Part shown: piece by piece, positions 59,284 to 64,000 of the stretch
Numbering within the stretch: the stretch's first letter is position 1
Layout: the number at the start of each line of letters is the position of its first letter
NCBI GenBank assembly: GCA_027924645.1
Contig: BSBN01000213.1
Coordinates: 35,032,501 to 35,096,500, forward strand
Reading direction: 5' to 3'
Origin: Cunninghamia lanceolata
Lineage: Eukaryota > Streptophyta > Pinopsida > Cupressales > Cupressaceae
Length of the DNA: 64,000 nt
Position numbers and translations under genes: made by a program
The notes under the pieces: generated by a model
The model's database searches: none
Seen by the model: the letters and a program-made list of their open reading frames with translations, nothing else
Told to the model about the DNA's origin: nothing

Positions 59284-59293
59284 AAGTGGGAGA
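59284..59293 (+). other. Polypurine tract of the copia element
   Basis: AAGTGGGAGA directly precedes the TTGTTGG start of the 3' LTR, as expected for the plus-strand primer. Confidence 0.85.
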
Positions 59294-59294
59294 T

Positions 59295-59826
59295 TGTTGG
59301 AATGTGAAGTCAGTTTTACTTATTCCAGCAATGACGAGTGCACAGTCGACAAGTACCACAGTAGTCTACTCGATGTACTGTTGGGCGAGGCCGAAGGCCA
59401 AAAATATGCAACCGAAGGGGGTTGCAGGGGGCTTCCTAGCCCCCTTGCCACGCCAAAGGCATTTTCCGACGAGGCCAATAGGTCAAGCCAATTTTTTTTT
59501 TGGCCATCTGACACGTGTACACCATGTGGAATTGCATGCGGAAGTGCGACTCGCATTTTTATGCATGGAAATCTTTAGTCGGAAAGGATTTTTTTTTGCA
59601 TGTGTTTTTTCGTAGTTATTTAAGTTAGTCAAGCTTGAATGCAAAGACATGAGAAGAAGTTATTTGTAACAACAAATTTTCTTTTGAGAATAAAATTGAG
59701 AGATCTTTGTTCGTGGTTTTTTCTTGATACATTACTAAGTTTTCCACATTAATCTGTGTTGTCTTTCTGTGCGTTTTATTGCTATTTTTTTGTTATTTCA
59801 ATTCTGCACTACATATTTTGCTAACA
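59295..59826 (+). repeat. 3' LTR of the copia element (532 bp)
   Basis: Begins TGTTGGAATGTGAAG and ends TTTTGCTAACA. It contains an extra block at about 59388-59505, rich in GC and self-complementary around GGGGGCTTCCTAGCCCCC. Shared parts include GGAATTGCATGCGGAAGTG and ATTGAGAGATCTTT. Confidence 0.92.
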
Positions 59827-59831
59827 TAAAA

Positions 59832-60736
59832 TACTAGTTTAGAATCTCTTTCAAAATAAACTCATAGTAGAGTTTCCTTATAAGAGGACACCATGGTTAT
59901 TACAAAGAGACTAATCAAAAAACATCCACCACCTCTGTCAAAATTTATTCTCTTTCTTTGTTGCACCATTGACAATTTAGTACAAGAGGTGCATTAGTTT
60001 TTTGGATAGCAGTATGTTGTTTTCTTTACATTTAAAAACAATCATGTACCTAGCAGTCTTCTGCAATTGCTCTTGTGAATGGCAATTCATGGCAGCGTGC
60101 GGAGTCGAAGGTTTGTAAATTGCAAGCTGCCCATTCCGCTGTGGAGTCATTTCAAGAGGTCATTTCCTTCCTGCATTTGAAGACTTTGTCGACAAGAAAT
60201 GGATGGGAATGACGCACATTTTATGAGCGTACATCCCATCAATAGTGAGTTTATGTACCTTGTTGCGTGACGCCTGGAAACTCTTTGTTGCACAATCCAA
60301 CTAGATTCCCCCGATCTAATTATTTGATCCCCTGCTTTTTTAACAGGCCATTGCTCAGAAAAAGGGGCTTTACTGCTTATGGAAGTGACGCCTGGAATCC
60401 TTATAAATACTGTGGATCACTCCAGCGTTACGAATATGCGAACGTGAAGGATTCTTTTTTCGATTCAAGAGTTTTTCCATTTTAAGTAAAATAGTAGTTA
60501 TATTAGAAAATCTAATATTAAAAAGGCAATCTGAAAGTAGACAATCTTAGGGTTTTATTTGATGAAGTAAGGCTTAATAAAATTGTAAGTTTTCTGATCA
60601 ATGTTTGTAATAGAAGATTTGATATTGAAAAGAGTTTGAAAATGTTTTGAGTTGTATCTCTTGATCCCTTAGATTGTTTGGTCTGGTGAAAGTCATTATA
60701 ATCATTCATTCAAAAGGGTTTAGACATTGCATAAAA
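59832..60736. other. Unique-looking stretch with a possible core promoter
   Basis: More GC-rich than most of the window at 60085-60270. The word GTGACGCCTGGAA occurs at about 60268 and again near 60386, the second just before CCTTATAAATACTG (TATA-like, near 60400). The 72-codon frame at 60267-60485 has no known domain. It could be the edge of a host gene or an old element. Confidence 0.35.
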
Positions 60737-61391
60737 TTAATTGAGCAACGCCATTGTTTGATGAGTATTTCTTTTTTAAGCACTTTTGCCAAGGCTCTTA
60801 GTCCTATAAATTGACTTGATCTCCTGAGCTTTATTGAAATCTTTTATTTCTACCCAGAGTTATGATATTGGAATTGGTTTTGATGGCTATTAATTAAAAG
60901 TTTGCAATGGATCTTTGATTAAAAAGTTTGCAGTTTTGTTTTGTCCAATCAATCTTGTTCAACACCATTGTTTGATGAGTATTTCTTTTTTAAGCAATTT
61001 TGCTGCCCCTCTTAGTCCTATAAATCGACTTGATCTCCTGAACTTTATTAAAATCTTTTATTTCTACCCAGAGGTATGATATTGGAATTGGTTTTGATGG
61101 CTATTGATTAAAAGATTGCAATGGATCTTTGATTAAAAAGTTTGCAGTTTTGTTTTGTCCAATCAATCTTGTTCAACACCATTGTTTGATGAGTATTTCT
61201 TTTTTAAACACTTTTGCTGCGGCTCTCAGTCTTATAAATCTACTTGATCCCCTGAGCTTTATTAAAATCTTTTATTTCTACCCAAAGGTATGATATTGGA
61301 ATTGGTTTCGATGGCTATTAATAACAAGTTTGCAATGGATCTTTGATTAACAAGTTTGCAGTTTTGTTTTGTCCAATCAATCTTGTTCAAA
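60737..61391 (+). repeat. Tandem array, three copies of a 214-bp unit
   Basis: CCATTGTTTGATGAGTATTT starts copies at 60751, 60965 and 61179, giving exact 214-bp spacings. Units end with GTCCAATCAATCTTGTTCAA. The copies differ at only a few positions per hundred. The array ends at an A-run at 61390. No coding signal. Confidence 0.93.
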
Positions 61392-61519
61392 AAAAAAAAC
61401 ATGTGGATTGTCCACTTTCAAAATATCTACCTTGATAAACTAAACACTCCATTATGTAGTGCCATCACCTTTAAACCTACTTTGTATTTATTTTCTCTTC
61501 TTTTTATGTAACACACTTT
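61392..61519. other. Spacer between the 214-bp array and the GC-richer patch
   Basis: Nothing is recognised. Confidence 0.4.
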
Positions 61520-61765
61520 TGGAGTTGACGCGCAGGCCTTGGAGCGTCAGGGATTTGGACGATTGAGAACAAGAGGGGCCCGGGCTTTAACCTTATGATT
61601 AGCGGCTTGACGGAATTGCAAAGCTCAGGAGGGATAGCGTCAGCTGCCATTTCCTCTCAGTGCAATGGTGCTATCCATTCTGAGCTTTATAATTTCTTCA
61701 TGCCATACAGCAGTCCGCTTCACATTGGATTTACTTCAAATCCATTCATTTCTGCATAAGGTAAA
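61520..61765 (+). promoter_or_regulatory. GC-richer patch, possible 5' region or first exon of a host gene
   Basis: It contains clustered CpG (TTGACGCGCAGG, GGAGCGTCAGG), GAGGGGCCCGGGC with a GGGCCC core like TCP-factor sites, and a possible exon end CATAAG followed by GTAAATATC at 61760. No downstream protein frame in the window completes a gene, so this is tentative. Confidence 0.3.
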
Positions 61766-62073
61766 TATCTTCTGCCTTCCCCTTTCTCACTTGTCTTGTT
61801 TATGAAAGATTTTTGCAAGCAAGAAATTCTCTCTGAGATGACATTGTTAGCTTAAAATGCACGCTTCGCTTTAATTATGAATGATTTTAGCTCCCAGTCA
61901 GAAATACGCGCTGGGAAATGCATAGGGTAGAGAGAGCCACTGTTGATCTTGAAACTTCCTTTTTCTATTATGAATTAAGTTTGGACAATTTCTTTTTAAT
62001 CATAAAGAAGATGTTTTTTCCACAGTCCATAATAGTTGTGAATGTTTCTGGATTAAAATTGGGGTCATACCAC
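61766..62073. other. Possible intron or spacer
   Basis: AT-rich; the 92-codon frame at 61918-62196 has no known domain. Confidence 0.3.
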
Positions 62074-62127
62074 ATGATCCATCTTCAGGATGAAGTGTAT
62101 TTGTTCTTTATCCTGAAAATGGATCAT
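62074..62127. other. Hairpin with 19-nt arms
   Basis: 62074-62092 (ATGATCCATCTTCAGGATG) pairs with 62109-62127 at 17 of 19 positions across a 16-nt loop. A further inverted pair, GAAGTGTATTTG (about 62092) and CAAATACACTTC (about 62149), overlaps it, so two competing stems are possible. Confidence 0.75.
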
Positions 62128-63160
62128 ATCATCTTCCGAAACGTCATCCAAATACACTTCTTCCTAATCAATCAAGTTTCTGCATCATATATTTAGATGT
62201 TGTAGTTATCAGTCCATGGGCCAGCAATTTATCCCCAACATCGTGTTCATAGCTTACTGAATCGGGCGAGCATCCTTCAACTGTACAGTGTAAACCAATT
62301 TCCTGTATATTTCTGGGTAAACTCCCGAGATTTAATAAAGACACAACTGGGAGTTGAGAAGCTTATTAAGCTCTTCCATATTTATGGCACCTCCTCTTTT
62401 CATCTCCCCACTTGGACGCATTAATAAGACTACGAGTGGAACAAGTAATACAGGAAAATGAAAAAAACCAAGGTTGCCTTCAAATGTTAACAGTTGAGCT
62501 ATCCTTTCCGTGGAAAGAAAGCACCACTTTCAGCAGCCTTTCACAAGAGTGGGCACAAACTAAGTTATCGCTGCTCACTTTGCTTCTGACTTTCTCTTTA
62601 TCATCATTAATTCTGTATTCTGGCTTCATCAAGTATATAACAAGTAGTATGGTTATACATGGCTGGCTGTATCTCACAGATTTTTAGTGAAATGGAAACA
62701 AAAGTTATGTTGCTCTGTTTAAAATAAACTTAAATGACTAAAAAAATGTGGAGAAATATAGAATACATTGTTACCATTTTGTACCGTTTGTGAGCAACCA
62801 CATATTAATGTCATCCACAACTTTCTTTTCAACCATTACAATCCACAGAAGAGTGTTTGTTACCTTGTGTTCTACAGACAAATCATTCGTTGATAGGAAC
62901 GACCTGTTTATTCCTAACATGCATTCCAAATAGGAAGTGACTGATCTGTATGGTCGCTATGTATTTGGACATCATCTTCGTTAGGCATTCCAAAGAAAAT
63001 GTAACATGAATTTGTATGTGTTACCAGTACAAATAATAATTAGGTCAAACAGAAAATGTTTTAACACATTTGTAATCTTTGTAATTTATTTTATATTGGT
63101 CATTAAAGATTGCTCATTGTTCTTAAATTGTAGAGCGTGGACAAAACAAGTCTAAATTTG
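62128..63160. other. Non-coding or unrecognised stretch
   Basis: A 91-codon frame at 62412-62687 has a hydrophobic segment (LSLLTLLLTFSLSSLILYSG) but starts with TTG and shows no family signature. I do not call it. Nothing else is recognised. Confidence 0.35.
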
Positions 63161-63440
63161 ATAAAATAAGTCTAAATTTGAGACCTATCAAAGTAATAGG
63201 CTCAATTCAAACAAAAATTTGAGACCTATCAAAGTAACAAGCTCACTTCAATCAAAATTTGAGACCTGTCAAAACAACAGGCTTAGTATAAAATTTTGAG
63301 AGGCAACAGACTCAATATCAAAATTTGAACCCTGCCAAGGTAACATGCTCAGTTCAAACAAATTTGAGACCTATCAAAACAACAGATTCAGTCTCAATTT
63401 AAGACATGTCACAATAGCAGGCTTTCTTCAAGAAGCTTTA
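63161..63440 (+). repeat. Degenerate 40-bp minisatellite
   Basis: Units built on AAATTTGAGACCTATCAAAR, then YAACARGCTCA, begin near 63180, 63221, 63261, 63327 (mutated), 63366 and 63401. Confidence 0.85.
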
Positions 63441-64000
63441 GATCAGCCAGCAAATATTCTCAATAAAGTATTTATAGTGCTTGGTTTCATAATAACCCCT
63501 TCAGATTAAAGGGGGATGTTAACTAACAAATTTGTAATTTTTGTAATTTATTTTTTCAGTTTAAATAGTTTTGGCAGTTAAACTGTTATTCTACCTGTAA
63601 ATAAGAATGTAATCTATATTTTAAAATAAATAAAGTTTACACCATTCTGTCTTCTTTTCAATCCCGAAAAAATGTAATGAATTGAGCATACCCTCAATGC
63701 AAAGCCAATAAATAAAATTAAAAAGAACAATTTTAGTAATCTTTTTACTGAGAATGGGCGCCTGCTTCCATCAAGAACACATTTGTGAAAGAATAATGAA
63801 CATTGTTTATTAGCAGTTAGTTGTAGACAGTTAGCTAGGAGACAGTTTTGTTTCATTTTTTATTTTCCCTTTAAATATACATTTTCTTCCGCTAATACAT
63901 CAATGGAGATTTTAGACAGGCTTCTACAGTTTTTGCATTGTTTGCAATTATCTGCAGAATGCAGATCATCATTATCTATTACCGCTCTTATAAAACCATC
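63441..64000. other. AT-rich right end of the window
   Basis: A phrase near 63523, ACAAATTTGTAATTTTTGTA, resembles one near 63066 (ACATTTGTAATCTTTGTAA). GGCAGTTAAACTG and GCAGTTAGTTGTAGACAG words recall copia-type LTRs, but no partner LTR is in view. Confidence 0.4.

Larger units (their letters stand above)
54803..59826 (+). mobile_element. Complete Ty1/copia LTR retrotransposon, coding part dead
   Basis: It has two LTRs starting TGTTGGAATGTGAAG. TAAAA is perfectly duplicated at 54798-54802 and 59827-59831. A primer site lies right after LTR one, a polypurine tract right before LTR two, and gag, protease, integrase, reverse transcriptase and RNase H follow in copia order. The total is 5024 bp, a normal copia length. 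Many stops and at least two frameshifts make it unable to move on its own. The LTRs differ by a block of about 120 bp in addition to point changes, so insertion was not recent. Confidence 0.95.

Noticed and set aside
62412..62687. 91-codon frame with a hydrophobic segment
   Set aside because: TTG start, no family match, no promoter or splice support.

Overview
The window looks like gene-poor, repeat-rich nuclear DNA from a land plant with a large genome. A gymnosperm fits best, but that is inference. The signs are: a degenerate array of the plant telomere word CCCTAAA; decayed Ty1/copia and Ty3/gypsy elements (the copia one with an initiator-tRNA-Met-like primer site); a tRNA-derived SINE; multi-exon genes with GT-AG introns; and long AT-rich stretches with no coding signal. 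I see no intact host gene. Nearly every real coding signal belongs to a mobile element and carries stops or frameshifts.

Layout. 1-12.7 kb is non-coding, with an almost perfect 57-nt foldback at 1607-1742. The main structure is 12727-30212: a 17.5-kb DNA transposon with 32-bp terminal inverted repeats (TIRs; 31 of 32 match), a TTAG duplication on each side, and mirrored CpG-rich palindromic repeats just inside each end. It carries a rightward seven-exon gene of unknown function (13042-15117) and a leftward DDE-like transposase gene (about 25470-22601), both decayed. Between and behind them lie a gypsy gag relic, GCGCC-rich and CGCCGAT-rich repeats, a six-copy 359-bp tandem array and a 3-kb telomere-like satellite. 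Two short elements (31830-32804 and 49356-50487) begin with nearly the same terminal bases and look like non-autonomous relatives. One of them sits inside a leftward copia pol relic.

33-42 kb holds a 77-80-bp tandem repeat split by a solo-LTR-like sequence, then a SINE. 42-48.6 kb is a gypsy-type element with gag, protease and a final ORF whose C terminus resembles an integrase tail, but no reverse transcriptase. It contains a fresh 343-bp tandem duplication. 54803-59826 is a complete copia element with TAAAA target duplications and a dead polyprotein. 60-64 kb has a 214-bp triplication, a GC-richer patch that could be the 5' end of a host gene, a hairpin and a 40-bp minisatellite.

The best candidate for an undescribed system is the GGGTAAGTGC-ended transposon family: its large two-gene member, its short relatives, and a transposase I cannot place with confidence in a named superfamily.
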